Assembly: GCF_934617235.1 (NCBI RefSeq)
Contig: NZ_CAKTTZ010000028.1
Coordinates: 1 to 33,913 of the forward strand
Length of the DNA: 33,913 nucleotides
Direction: 5' to 3'
Origin: an uncultured Ellagibacter sp.
Lineage (GTDB): Bacteria; Actinomycetota; Coriobacteriia; Coriobacteriales; Eggerthellaceae
Under the pieces are notes generated by a model. The model was not told where the DNA came from. It saw only the letters and a list, made by a program, of their open reading frames with translations, and did not search any database. Each line of letters starts with the position of its first letter. Position 1 is the stretch's first letter. This document shows, piece by piece, positions 24,791 to 32,552 of the stretch. Position numbers and translations under genes: made by a program.

Positions 24791-25033
24791 CTACGGAACG
24801 GGATCGTAGCCGTAAGGTCCTCCCGGACGACACCTCAAGATGCGCTTAGCAGTGAGTACGAACCCCTTCCTGAAACCATAGCGTCGAAACGCTATGAGGG
24901 CGTACTCGGAGCAAGTCGGAGTGAATCGACAGCAAGGAGGGAAAAGAGGCGAAATGGCAGCACGATAAAACATGATAAGGAATGTGGCGATCTTTACCGG
25001 TATTCCTTTCACGGTACTGCGCATATCGACCAT
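24791..25033 (-). CDS. yidD: Membrane protein insertion efficiency factor YidD
   Basis: 80 residues. The family signature is complete: FLIMFYRAAISPLFPPCCRF, TPTCSEYALIAFRRYG and the end RCRPGGPYGYDPVP. It is a small amphipathic membrane-associated factor helping YidC. The ATG at 25033 has AAGGGG 8 nt upstream and starts 2 nt after the rnpA stop; an ATG at 25024 is the alternative. Confidence 0.93.
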   Translation of the reverse strand: MVDMRSTVKGIPVKIATFLIMFYRAAISPLFPPCCRFTPTCSEYALIAFRRYGFRKGFVLTAKRILRCRPGGPYGYDPVP

Positions 25034-25035
25034 AG

Positions 25036-25389
25036 TTAATCCCCTTTGATGACCAATTCTGATCGCTCGACTACCTTGGCGCATGCGGATAGCACTTTAC
25101 TATAAGAAGCGCGGGTGACGGACGACTTCGCAAGAAATATCACATCGTAGCCCGCCCAAGGGCCTTGCAGGTCGCGGCAAATAGCGCGCATCCGGCGCTT
25201 CGCCGAATTCCTCCACACCGCATTACCGTTCTTTTTTCCTGCAATAAAAGCAACACGACCCCTAAGGTCGTGTTGCACTGCCCCCTCTGTTTTCCCCGAA
25301 GTGTAAATCATCGTGAGGAAAGGGGTGCTTAAACGCTTTCCTTGCGAGAACATCTCGGAGATCTCTGCGCTGGATTTAATGATATCCAA
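25036..25389 (-). CDS. rnpA: Ribonuclease P protein component
   Basis: 117 residues. It is the protein subunit of RNase P, which matures the 5' end of tRNAs. It has the early RGRVAFIAGKKNGNAVWRNS segment and the RNR-like signature AVWRNSAKRRMRAICRDL. It starts with TTG at 25389, with GAGG 8 nt upstream; the frame is closed by a TAG a few codons above, so no ATG start is available. It begins 12 nt after rpmH. Confidence 0.92.
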   Translation of the reverse strand: MDIIKSSAEISEMFSQGKRLSTPFLTMIYTSGKTEGAVQHDLRGRVAFIAGKKNGNAVWRNSAKRRMRAICRDLQGPWAGYDVIFLAKSSVTRASYSKVLSACAKVVERSELVIKGD

Positions 25390-25401
25390 CGAAAAGCCTC
25401 G

Positions 25402-25536
25402 CTACACGCAGAGACGCTTACGTCCCTTGTTGCGACGAGCCTTGAGCACGGCACGGCCGCCCTTGGTTGCCATACGAGAACGGAAGCCGTGGCACTTAGC
25501 GCGCTTGCGCTTATTCGGCTGATACGTACGTTTCAT
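25402..25536 (-). CDS. rpmH: 50S ribosomal protein L34
   Basis: 44 residues, MKRTYQPNKRKRAKCHGF at the N-terminus and ending ARRNKGRKRLCV. The sequence is unmistakable L34. AAAGGG lies 8 nt before the ATG. It is the first gene of the minus-strand block leading to jag. Confidence 0.97.
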   Translation of the reverse strand: MKRTYQPNKRKRAKCHGFRSRMATKGGRAVLKARRNKGRKRLCV

Positions 25537-25591
25537 ATCTCTATCCCTTTCATGATCTGACTATTCAAAATGGATGTAGAGTAACTTCTGA

Positions 25592-25619
25592 ATTATATAA
25601 CACAGAAGTAACCTTCGAA
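25592..25619 (-). promoter_or_regulatory. Likely rpmH promoter
   Basis: On the minus strand TTCGAA (25619-25614) and an exact TATAAT (25597-25592) are separated by 16 bp, about 55 bp upstream of the rpmH start. The -10 lies in the loop of a short inverted repeat ACTTCTG/CAGAAGT (25584-25609). Confidence 0.5.
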
Positions 25620-25620
25620 T

Positions 25621-25991
25621 AGGTCATTTTAGAAAGATTTCATATCGAGCTGGTCTTTCCCGCGGGCGAAAGGTATTGAGCCCTTATTATTCTGAGCTCT
25701 TTTCTTTTATATATACGTTTCTCTTTGTAATGATAATAAGCGCGGGGGATTGGTTGAGAAGCACGAAGAGCCCTGGTAGATGGAGGTTTTTATTTCGAAT
25801 TTCGCGGTATATATCGTGTAAGCACTTCCACTGCTAATTATCGCTTTCGTTATCACTCCACTGCGATTGAAGGGTTTTCTACCGATTGTTCCCTGCTAAT
25901 GAGCAACTTATCAAGCATGAGACGTTTTTCTGGAGCGCCCAATAAAGACTTAAACGACGCGGCTGCTCTCATTTTCTGTGCGATTCATCAT
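25621..25991. other. Gene-free AT-rich stretch between rpmH and dnaA
   Basis: With its borders this gap is 532 bp (25537-26068). It holds the rpmH promoter on the left and a hairpin on the right. I see no gene, tRNA or good DnaA box in the middle. AT-rich parts such as TTTTATATATACG could be promoter or unwinding sequence, and a small RNA cannot be excluded. Confidence 0.5.
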
Positions 25992-26030
25992 TCATTCCCC
26001 CTTCTTTTAACTTGAGAAAAGGGGGAATGA
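25992..26030. terminator. Hairpin after dnaA, probable terminator
   Basis: TCATTCCCCCTT (25992-26003) pairs perfectly with AAGGGGGAATGA (26019-26030), loop 15 nt. It lies 39 bp beyond the dnaA stop. There is no clear T-run on the minus strand, so the call is moderate. Confidence 0.55.
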
Positions 26031-26068
26031 CCAGGTATTAATGGAAAATGTTGAAAATGAGGTCTTGT

Positions 26069-27787
26069 CTACAGGTCGCGGATGATCATCTTCAACGCTT
26101 CGATTTCCTCGTTCATATCGCGACTTTCCTTAAGCTGCTTCTCGACATCGCTCACGGAGTACAGAACGGTTGTGTGGTCGCGATTGAATTTCTTGCCAAT
26201 ATCGTTGAAGGGAAGATCAAGCATCTGACGGCAGAGGTACATCGCAATTTTTCTTGCATAGGTGATGTGGCGCGGCCTCTTCTTGCCCACCATATCGCTG
26301 TGGCTGATCTTATAGTAGTTCTCGACCTCGCGTTGGATGTCGGCCACGGCAAGTCTTTTGGTAGGACCGCCCGAAAAATGGCTCTCCAGCACGCCCCGTA
26401 CATCATCGAGCGTCAAATCAGAGTTGTGGGTGAAGGCCATCTGATAGATGATCTTGGTGACCGCGCTCTTCAGCTCGCGGATGTTCGATCCCGAATTCTC
26501 CGCGATATACATCTGGATGTCGTTAGAGATGGAAAACGATGGGTCGCCCTCGCTTTCCCGATACTCTTCGATGAAGCTTTTCACGATGCCGAGCTTCGTC
26601 TCGATTTCAGGAGGCTGGATATCGAAGGTTCCGCCGGAATTAAAGCGGGTGATATAGCGCTCGTCGATATCGATGTTCTTCGGCGCGCGGTCTGCGGAGA
26701 GAACGACCTGCTTTCCCTGGTCAGTCATCTTGTTGAAGATCTGGAACACGATGTCGAGCGTTTGCTTCTTGCCCTGAAAGTACTGAACGTCGTCGATGAG
26801 CAGCACATCGGATTCCTCGTAGCGCTGCTTGAAGTTGCGATAGCTCGCCTTTTCCTTGTCGTGTGCCACCGAGGCTTCCATGTAGTCCGAAAGAAGCTCT
26901 GCGGAATCGACGTAGGTTACCTTGAGCTGCGGGCGGGTTTCGTTGATGTAGTTTTGAATCGCTCGCAAAAGATGCGTTTTCCCCAATCCGCTCTTGCCGT
27001 AGATGAAAAGCGGGTTGAGGTGCATCTTGCCAGGTGTTTCGGCAACATCGACCGCCATGGAATAGGCCATTCGGTTGGAATCGCCGATGACGAAATTCTC
27101 GAATGTCAGGGAAGCGGGTCCATCCGCACGTTTATGGGGAGCCGAAGCTTTCTCCTCTTCCCCCCGGTAATCGAAGTCGGGAGAGTGCGCAAAGCCCTCG
27201 TCGAAGGGTTGGGGGGAATCTTGTCCCGACTGGATAGAGGAGGCGTTTTGACTCTCGCTTTTCGGGAAAGAACCGGCGGCATTGCGCATTACAGCCTCAT
27301 GAGCTGCTGAAATGCTGAAATCGAGTGAAGAGGGCATGGGATTGTTGGGGATGGTGTAGGTGCCCCCTGCGTTTTTTTGAGGTGAGGATGCGGGCGCTTG
27401 AAACGCTTGGGGAGACGTTTGGAGCTCGGGGGTAGGCACCTGAAACGTCGCGGCGGGCGTGTGCGCCGTCGCGGCCGGTGTTTGGGGAACCGGGGCGGCC
27501 GTGGGTTTCGGCTGTGCAGCCCCGGCGGCTTCATCGACGGCAATAATGACGTTGAAGGGCACCTGGAACAAATCATTCAGCGCCTGTTTGATAACGTCGA
27601 GGTAGTGTTGCTCCACCCACGATTTGATGAAATCGTTGTCCGCGGTAAGGATGAGGAATCCCTCGCTCATCGCCTGGGGAACAAGGCGCGAGAAAAAGGC
27701 GTTGACCTGCGATGCGTCGACGTTGCTGTACGTCTTCACCTGTTCGCAGACACTATTCCAATTACGATTGAGTTCAGAGCTGTCCAT
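26069..27787 (-). CDS. dnaA: Chromosomal replication initiator protein DnaA
   Basis: 572 residues, longer than usual. It has an N-terminal domain I (1-85), then an Ala/Pro/Gln-rich linker of about 140 residues, and an AAA+ domain with Walker A YGKSGLGKTHLL (263-274) and Walker B LLIDDVQYFQG (329-339). RYITRF (378-382) carries the sensor/arginine-finger region. The C-terminal DNA-binding domain has RDHTTVLYS, where the usual form is DHTTVLHA. GGGAGA precedes the ATG. It is transcribed away from oriC and from dnaN, behind a terminator-like hairpin, and is followed by another hairpin. Confidence 0.96.
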   Translation of the reverse strand: MDSSELNRNWNSVCEQVKTYSNVDASQVNAFFSRLVPQAMSEGFLILTADNDFIKSWVEQHYLDVIKQALNDLFQVPFNVIIAVDEAAGAAQPKPTAAPVPQTPAATAHTPAATFQVPTPELQTSPQAFQAPASSPQKNAGGTYTIPNNPMPSSLDFSISAAHEAVMRNAAGSFPKSESQNASSIQSGQDSPQPFDEGFAHSPDFDYRGEEEKASAPHKRADGPASLTFENFVIGDSNRMAYSMAVDVAETPGKMHLNPLFIYGKSGLGKTHLLRAIQNYINETRPQLKVTYVDSAELLSDYMEASVAHDKEKASYRNFKQRYEESDVLLIDDVQYFQGKKQTLDIVFQIFNKMTDQGKQVVLSADRAPKNIDIDERYITRFNSGGTFDIQPPEIETKLGIVKSFIEEYRESEGDPSFSISNDIQMYIAENSGSNIRELKSAVTKIIYQMAFTHNSDLTLDDVRGVLESHFSGGPTKRLAVADIQREVENYYKISHSDMVGKKRPRHITYARKIAMYLCRQMLDLPFNDIGKKFNRDHTTVLYSVSDVEKQLKESRDMNEEIEALKMIIRDL

Positions 27788-27834
27788 ATAAGTCTCCCGA
27801 GGCTATCCGAAGTATTTGCAATTGTATACAAAAA

Positions 27835-27865
27835 GCGCCGCGCGTTGTTGCTTCACGCACGGCGC
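27835..27865 (-). terminator. Terminator between the GHKL/wHTH gene and dnaA
   Basis: GCGCCG-C-GCGT (27835-27845) pairs with ACGC-A-CGGCGC (27855-27865): ten pairs and one mismatch with a 9-nt loop. On the minus strand it is followed by TTTTTGTATAC. It should stop or attenuate transcription before dnaA, so dnaA may use its own promoter in the about 45 bp that follow. Confidence 0.65.
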
Positions 27866-27892
27866 ACGAAGGAAATTCAGGCGAAGATCAAG

Positions 27893-28933
27893 CTACATCG
27901 TTTCGGCAACTTCCATACCGAATGCGGTAAGAGTGCGCTTCTTTTGGCCGGGAACCATCTCGATGAGACCTTCTTCCTGCAGTTTCTTGAGCGTGGTGTA
28001 AACGGTCGCCTGAGGTGTGTTCGTAAGCCGGACGAGGTCGGTCACGCCCAGTGCCCCTTCAGCGAGCAAAGCGGTGAGGAACGCCTTTTCCCGCGCATTG
28101 AGTGAAGGCGTGGGATAAGCTCGCGGCTGAGTCTGAACGTATGGCTGCTGATAGGCTGGCATAACCGGCTGAATGACCTGGGGCGTTACTTGTTGAAGGT
28201 ATGGCTGCGCCGGCATGGTTGTATAGGCTGGCATAACTTGGGGAGCATACCCCTGTTGTGGAAGATATTGTGTCATCGGTTGTGCCATGGGTTGCATGGC
28301 GGCAGGCTCAACCCGCTCCGAAACGAAGCTTTCCTCCCAAGGAGCATACTTGCCTGCGGGGATTTCCCTGGCTTCCGGGGTTTCCTCTTCCCCGCGCTCG
28401 TTGTCGGCGTTCAGGCTGATGGTGACAACGGTCCCCTGGCCGATGTTGTCATCAATTGAAATTGAGCCATGGGTGAAATCCAGGTAATCGCAAACGATGG
28501 GAAGCCCCGACCCTACGCCGCGGATGTACCCCTTCATCGGTTCGACTGCCGATGAAAAGCCAGGTAGTTGGGCTTTTTGCTTGTCGCTGATACCAGGCCC
28601 CTGATCGGCGAATCGGATGGTGTTTCCCCCGTCGAGGATGGAAACGATAATCTCGGTGAACCGTGCGTGGATGAAATTTTCCGACACTTCGCGCACGACG
28701 GTATAGGGAATAGCCCCGCCCGCTTGCTTTGCCTGGCCGTAGATGGTCGAGGCGAGCGCTTCGATATAGTCGGGTGTCGGTGCTGGCATGATTTCGGTTA
28801 CCCGTGGCGCGCTGCGCAGGTCGTCATAGAGCGCGATGCGTGCAACTGAGGACACGAAATCGTAGTCGTAGGACGCCTCGGCTTGAGGCTGAGACATTGG
28901 CTCGTCATGTGGTGTGTTGTTTGTTTCGTTCAA
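27893..28933 (-). CDS. GHKL-ATPase / winged-helix protein next to oriC
   Basis: 346 residues from a TTG at 28933 (an ATG at 28897 is possible; neither has a clear ribosome site). Residues about 55-175 form a HATPase_c/GHKL ATP-binding domain: N-box VREVSENFIHARF (80-92), G1 box FADQGPGIS (108-116), G2 box GVGSGLPIV (139-147). There is no phospho-acceptor His domain, so it is not a normal histidine kinase. A Gln/Pro/Met/Tyr-rich linker (about 205-275) follows. The C-terminal about 70 residues look like a MarR/BlaI-like winged helix (GALGVTDLVRLTNTPQATVY, KKLQEEGLIEMVPGQ). It lies between oriC and dnaA on the same strand. An ATP-dependent regulator of dnaA or origin activity is inferred. Confidence 0.75.
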   Translation of the reverse strand: MNETNNTPHDEPMSQPQAEASYDYDFVSSVARIALYDDLRSAPRVTEIMPAPTPDYIEALASTIYGQAKQAGGAIPYTVVREVSENFIHARFTEIIVSILDGGNTIRFADQGPGISDKQKAQLPGFSSAVEPMKGYIRGVGSGLPIVCDYLDFTHGSISIDDNIGQGTVVTISLNADNERGEEETPEAREIPAGKYAPWEESFVSERVEPAAMQPMAQPMTQYLPQQGYAPQVMPAYTTMPAQPYLQQVTPQVIQPVMPAYQQPYVQTQPRAYPTPSLNAREKAFLTALLAEGALGVTDLVRLTNTPQATVYTTLKKLQEEGLIEMVPGQKKRTLTAFGMEVAETM

Positions 28934-28945
28934 AACCGTGTTCCA

Positions 28946-28973
28946 TTTATTCAGCGTTTTCAGTTTTATTCAG
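28946..28973. repeat. Direct repeat TTTATTCAG at the oriC edge
   Basis: TTTATTCAG occurs at 28946-28954 and 28965-28973, 19 bp apart, just upstream of the GHKL/wHTH gene. It could be an operator of that gene or an origin repeat. Confidence 0.5.
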
Positions 28974-29633
28974 TTGAATTGTAGCTGTTTTTCAACAATG
29001 AAAGAAGACCACCTGCGTTTTTCGTGGTTGAGAAAGAAAGAAATTCACTTTCGGTTAAAAGAATTGTGGAAATCTACGAGGTGCTTTCATAGTTTTCAAC
29101 AATTCCTTCAGTAAAAGTTGAAAACGATGAAAAAGCACGGTGGAAAAGAGAAAACGGAAAAAGCGGATTGTTAAAATTTTCATTGACAGGTGAGAAAAAT
29201 CGGTTTTGCCTGATGAAAGGCGTACGTAAAATTAAAAGCCCAGGTGAGTGATTTTCTATTGGTTAATGGGGAGAATCTGGTGAGTCTACATCGTGGGATA
29301 TGTTGAGCGAAATCCCAGTTCAAACAGGCTTTCATTCTATATAAGCCCAGGTCGCAATCATAAAGAATAAATACATAGCAACCTATATAAAAACAAGGTA
29401 AACACAAGCTTTTCCACCAGCGTTTATACGTAAATGCACGGTTTTCAACATTTTCCACAACGATGGAAGGCGCGAACGGTGGAAAAACGAGAAAAAGAAG
29501 GAATTGTGGATAAAGGGAGGGTGGGAAAGCTTGTTTTTTCAGCTTTCATCGCGCTGAAAATCACTTTGAAAGAAGGGTGCTCTGAATTTTCAGGTGCTTT
29601 CCCTTAAAGATAATCCACATCCCTTCGAGCCTG

Positions 29634-29639
29634 TATAAT
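29634..29639 (+). promoter_or_regulatory. -10 element of the dnaN promoter
   Basis: An exact TATAAT lies 34 nt before the dnaN start. Its -35 position coincides with the TAATCCACA DnaA-box-like site at 29611-29619, so DnaA could regulate dnaN-recF. Confidence 0.5.
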
Positions 29640-29673
29640 GACGCGCAGAAGAAATGAAAGAGAGAAGGTTCCC

Positions 29674-30774
29674 TTGAAGTTCAGCATCAGTAAAAGTGAA
29701 TTGCAAAATGCTCTTGCGATCGTTATCAAAGGTGTTTCCACACGCTCGACGCTTCCTGTACTTTCTGGCATTCTCCTTGAGGCAACGGGCGACTCGCTCG
29801 TTCTCCAGGCGACTGATCTCGAGCTGTCTATCCAGTATTCCGCAGCTGCGCTCGTGGAAGAGGAAGGCAAGGCCGTTGTTCCTGGTAAACTGTTCTCCGA
29901 TATCGTGAAGAATTTGCCCGATGCTGCGGTTCACGTCGACGCTGACGAGGAAAATGCGCTCATCACCTGCGATAGTTCCTCATTTTCCATCAAGGCGCTC
30001 AACTACGAGGATTTCCCAGGGTTCCCCCACGTCGATGTGTCTCAGCGCATAGATGTTCCCTTCACGCAGTTCGCCGCTATGGTGAAAAAGGTTGCGCGCG
30101 CGGTGTCGAAGGATGAAAGCCGCGCGATTCTGACGGGCGCCTTGGTAACGCTTGAAGACAATCGATTCAAGATGGTTGCGACCGACTCGTATCGATTGGC
30201 TTTGGCTGAGGTCGAGCTTCCCAATTCCGCTGCCGATGAGTTTGAAGCGGTCATATCCGGATCGTTTCTGCAGGATATCGCCTCCCTGCCGAAAACGGAA
30301 TCCAACGTTCAAATCGCGCTCGCTGAAAACCAGATTCTCGTGAGCTGCGAGGATACCGTATTCATCAATCGCCGCATTGAGGGGAATTTCCCCAACTATA
30401 AGCAGCTGCTTTCAGGAAAGCACGGCACGCGTGCGAAGATAGACGTCAGCCATCTCGTTGCCGCTGTGAAGAGAACCTCTCTTCTCGGCTCGTCTTCGAC
30501 GCCGATTAAGTTCGATTTGAATGCTGCATCGCAAACAGTCCAGCTGTCCGCTGCTTCGCAGGATGTCGGTTCTGCCCAGGAGACGCTTTCCTGTGAAATC
30601 GAGGGCGACGACGCGGAAATCGCATTTAACTTTGCCTATGTGCTTGACGGCCTCTCTTCGATTTCAGGCGATTCGGTATTCCTGGAGGTGGGGACCTCGC
30701 GCGAGCCTGGCATCTTCAAGGCCCAGGCCCCGGAAAACTTCCTGTATCTCGTCATGCCGGTGCGCATCTCGTGA
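29674..30774 (+). CDS. dnaN: DNA polymerase III sliding clamp (beta subunit)
   Basis: 366 residues, normal clamp length. It is a dimeric ring that tethers the replicative polymerase. The N-terminus MKFSISKSELQNAL with GVSTRSTLPVLSGIL (about 19-33) and the C-terminal end YLVMPVRIS are typical of DnaN. The TTG at 29674 is chosen because AGAAGG lies 6 nt upstream and it gives the standard N-terminus; an ATG at 29638 overlaps the -10 hexamer. It overlaps recF by 4 nt (GTGA), so they are coupled. Confidence 0.96.
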   Translation: MKFSISKSELQNALAIVIKGVSTRSTLPVLSGILLEATGDSLVLQATDLELSIQYSAAALVEEEGKAVVPGKLFSDIVKNLPDAAVHVDADEENALITCDSSSFSIKALNYEDFPGFPHVDVSQRIDVPFTQFAAMVKKVARAVSKDESRAILTGALVTLEDNRFKMVATDSYRLALAEVELPNSAADEFEAVISGSFLQDIASLPKTESNVQIALAENQILVSCEDTVFINRRIEGNFPNYKQLLSGKHGTRAKIDVSHLVAAVKRTSLLGSSSTPIKFDLNAASQTVQLSAASQDVGSAQETLSCEIEGDDAEIAFNFAYVLDGLSSISGDSVFLEVGTSREPGIFKAQAPENFLYLVMPVRIS

Positions 30775-31898
30775 CGCTTTTTATTGAGCACATAGGTTTC
30801 ACCAACTTTCGCAATTACGAGCGCTTCGAGTTGAACGACATCGGGGCGCTCACCTTGTTCGTAGGACCGAATGCGGTTGGGAAAACGAACATTGTGGAGG
30901 GCATCCAGCTCATGACCGCCCTTACTTCCTTCAGACACCCGGTAATCGATCAGGTGATCAAGCACGGGGAGAACTTCGCCCGCACTGATGCGCGCGTGAC
31001 CGATGGGGATCGGCTTCTCGATATCGTGATGCTGCTTGAGAGCCATAAGAGGAAGTACACGTTGAACGGCAAGGCAAAGCGGCCCTCCGATTTGAAGGGG
31101 CTTGTTCCTTCCGTGTCGTTTACGCCAGACGATCTGGAGCTGGTCAAGGGTTCGATGAGCATACGAAGGGCTGCCCTCGATACGTTAGGCTCGCAGTTAT
31201 CGCCGAATCACTACCTTATCAAGAAGGATTATGAGAAGGTAATTCGCTACAAGAATAGGCTGCTCAAAGAAGAGGCGCCGGCGGCGCTCATTGACAGCAT
31301 CAACGAGACGCTTTTGACATGCGGCGCTCAGCTTTCCTGCTATCGTGCGGCGCTCTTCGCGAAACTGGCCTTGGAGATTTCCCGCCGTTATGCCGATATC
31401 GCGCGAGGAGAGAAGTTGGAGGCAGTGTATATTCCCTCGTGGATGACGTCTGTTTCACGTGAAACATCACGCGAGATTCCCTCCTTCACACGCGATGAGG
31501 CGCGCAACGAGCTGGCTCGCGCCCTCGAAGTGCGTCGCGGGGAAGAGCTAGCACGCAAGAAGAGTGTTGTGGGACCCCACGCCGATGAGGTTTACTTCTA
31601 CATCGAGGGGAAGAATGCGAGCCTTTACGGGAGCCAAGGGCAGCAGCGCTCGATTGTCCTTGCGTGCAAGCTCGCCGAGGCGTCGATTATCGATGACATG
31701 CTCAATCAAAAGCCAGTGTTGCTTCTCGATGACGTGATGAGTGAACTCGACGAGCATCGGCGTCACGCGCTGGTGGAATTTATCTCGGGCGATATGCAAA
31801 CATTCATAACCACGGCGAACCTTGCCTATTTCGACGATGCGCTTCTAAAGAATGCCCGTGTGGTGAGGCTCGGAGAAAAGGAGGCTTCGCGTGGCTAA
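30771..31898 (+). CDS. recF: DNA replication and repair protein RecF
   Basis: 375 residues. RecF is an SMC-like ATPase that helps load RecA at gaps. The N-terminus FIEHIGFTNFRNYERFEL and Walker A GPNAVGKTN (32-40) are typical. The C-terminal SQGQQRS signature and LLLDDVMSELD (Walker B) are present. GTG start, overlapping dnaN by 4 nt. Codons for SVSRETS around residue 230 spell an exact parS site. The end overlaps the DUF721 gene by 8 nt. Confidence 0.95.
   Translation: MTLFIEHIGFTNFRNYERFELNDIGALTLFVGPNAVGKTNIVEGIQLMTALTSFRHPVIDQVIKHGENFARTDARVTDGDRLLDIVMLLESHKRKYTLNGKAKRPSDLKGLVPSVSFTPDDLELVKGSMSIRRAALDTLGSQLSPNHYLIKKDYEKVIRYKNRLLKEEAPAALIDSINETLLTCGAQLSCYRAALFAKLALEISRRYADIARGEKLEAVYIPSWMTSVSRETSREIPSFTRDEARNELARALEVRRGEELARKKSVVGPHADEVYFYIEGKNASLYGSQGQQRSIVLACKLAEASIIDDMLNQKPVLLLDDVMSELDEHRRHALVEFISGDMQTFITTANLAYFDDALLKNARVVRLGEKEASRG
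31451..31466. other. parS site 8, inside recF (exact consensus)
   Basis: An exact TGTTTCACGTGAAACA within the recF coding sequence, read as (TC)T GTT TCA CGT GAA ACA. It is the only parS of the window right of oriC and the only one in a gene. Confidence 0.92.
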
Positions 31899-32412
31899 CA
31901 TCGGAAAAGAAATGGCCCGACTCATGGGGTCGCTGCCAACCGACGAGAAGACGCTCATCGCGCGCCGCGCCGCCGAAGTACGCACGATGTGGAAAGATGC
32001 GATCGAGTATGTGTACAAGGAGAACGCGCCCTACGTTCTTGAGCATGTGAATGCCGTCTACATAAAAGAAGAGGAGGGCATTCGGTCTCTCTATGTGTAT
32101 ATGGACGATGGGAATTTCCGTTCCGACGTTCATTGCCGACAGCATCTGATTATTCTCAGGCTGCACGAGCGCTTCGGCGAGCGCATCGACGAATTCAAGA
32201 CGTATCCTTCTCGCTTCGACATGCGCAAGCGTCATCCCTATAGGGAGGAATGTGGGAGGAAAGAAGTGACCTCGCGCGTAGTACCACTTTCACCTGCGGA
32301 ATTGTCCGAAGTTGAGCAGACAGTTTCCTCTGTTGAGGACGAGGCAGTCCGACGCGCCCTAGAAAAGGCGATGGTAACCGACAGGGAATGGAAGAAGAGC
32401 GAAAGGTCATAA
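31891..32412 (+). CDS. DUF721 / DciA-like protein
   Basis: 173 residues. Position between recF and gyrB and the N-terminal pattern (LMGSLPTDEKTL, WKDAIEYVY, then an HVNAVYIKEEEGIRSLYVYMDD beta region and LHERFGERI) fit the DUF721 family. DUF721/DciA proteins help load or recruit the DnaB helicase. Similarity is by fold pattern and context, not by strong motifs. The C-terminal about 50 residues are charged and helical. GTG start with AGGAGG upstream, overlapping recF by 8 nt. Confidence 0.7.
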   Translation: MANIGKEMARLMGSLPTDEKTLIARRAAEVRTMWKDAIEYVYKENAPYVLEHVNAVYIKEEEGIRSLYVYMDDGNFRSDVHCRQHLIILRLHERFGERIDEFKTYPSRFDMRKRHPYREECGRKEVTSRVVPLSPAELSEVEQTVSSVEDEAVRRALEKAMVTDREWKKSERS

Positions 32413-32484
32413 ATGGCGAAAAAGTGCAGAATCATGCGTTAGAAGGCCTTAGAGACCCCTTAAACAGTTCGTTTTCTCCTTCTA

Positions 32485-32493
32485 TGGTACAAT
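32485..32493 (+). promoter_or_regulatory. Extended -10 promoter of gyrB
   Basis: TGGTACAAT combines TGn and TACAAT (32488-32493), 59 nt before the gyrB start. A small hairpin TTCGCG/CGCGAA (32501-32517) lies in the predicted leader. Confidence 0.5.
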
Positions 32494-32552
32494 AGGTCAG
32501 TTCGCGTAATGCGCGAAGCATCTTCCAAACGTACCGAAAAAGGAGCATGTCA

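Larger units (their letters stand above)
28934..29673. other. oriC: Putative chromosomal replication origin (oriC)
   Basis: A 740-bp AT-rich region with no gene, where gene orientation flips. DnaA-box-like 9-mers: exact TTATCCACA (29505-29513, minus), TAATCCACA (29611-29619), TTTTCCACA (29451-29459), ATTTCCACA (29065-29073, minus), TTTTCAACA (28989-28997, 29093-29101, 29442-29450), TTTTCAACT (29116-29124, minus) and TTTTCCACC (29410-29418; 29139-29147 and 29478-29486, minus). Two are in tandem at 29442-29459. The most AT-rich stretch, a candidate unwinding element, is about 29335-29400. Flanking dnaA, dnaN, recF, gyrB and rpmH support the call. Confidence 0.85.

Noticed and set aside
26048..27310. 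420-codon plus-strand open frame
   Set aside because: Exactly antisense to dnaA, with no family features; a shadow frame.
29180..29458. 92-codon minus-strand open frame inside oriC
   Set aside because: Its composition is that of AT-rich DNA, it has no ribosome site and it crosses DnaA-box-like sites.
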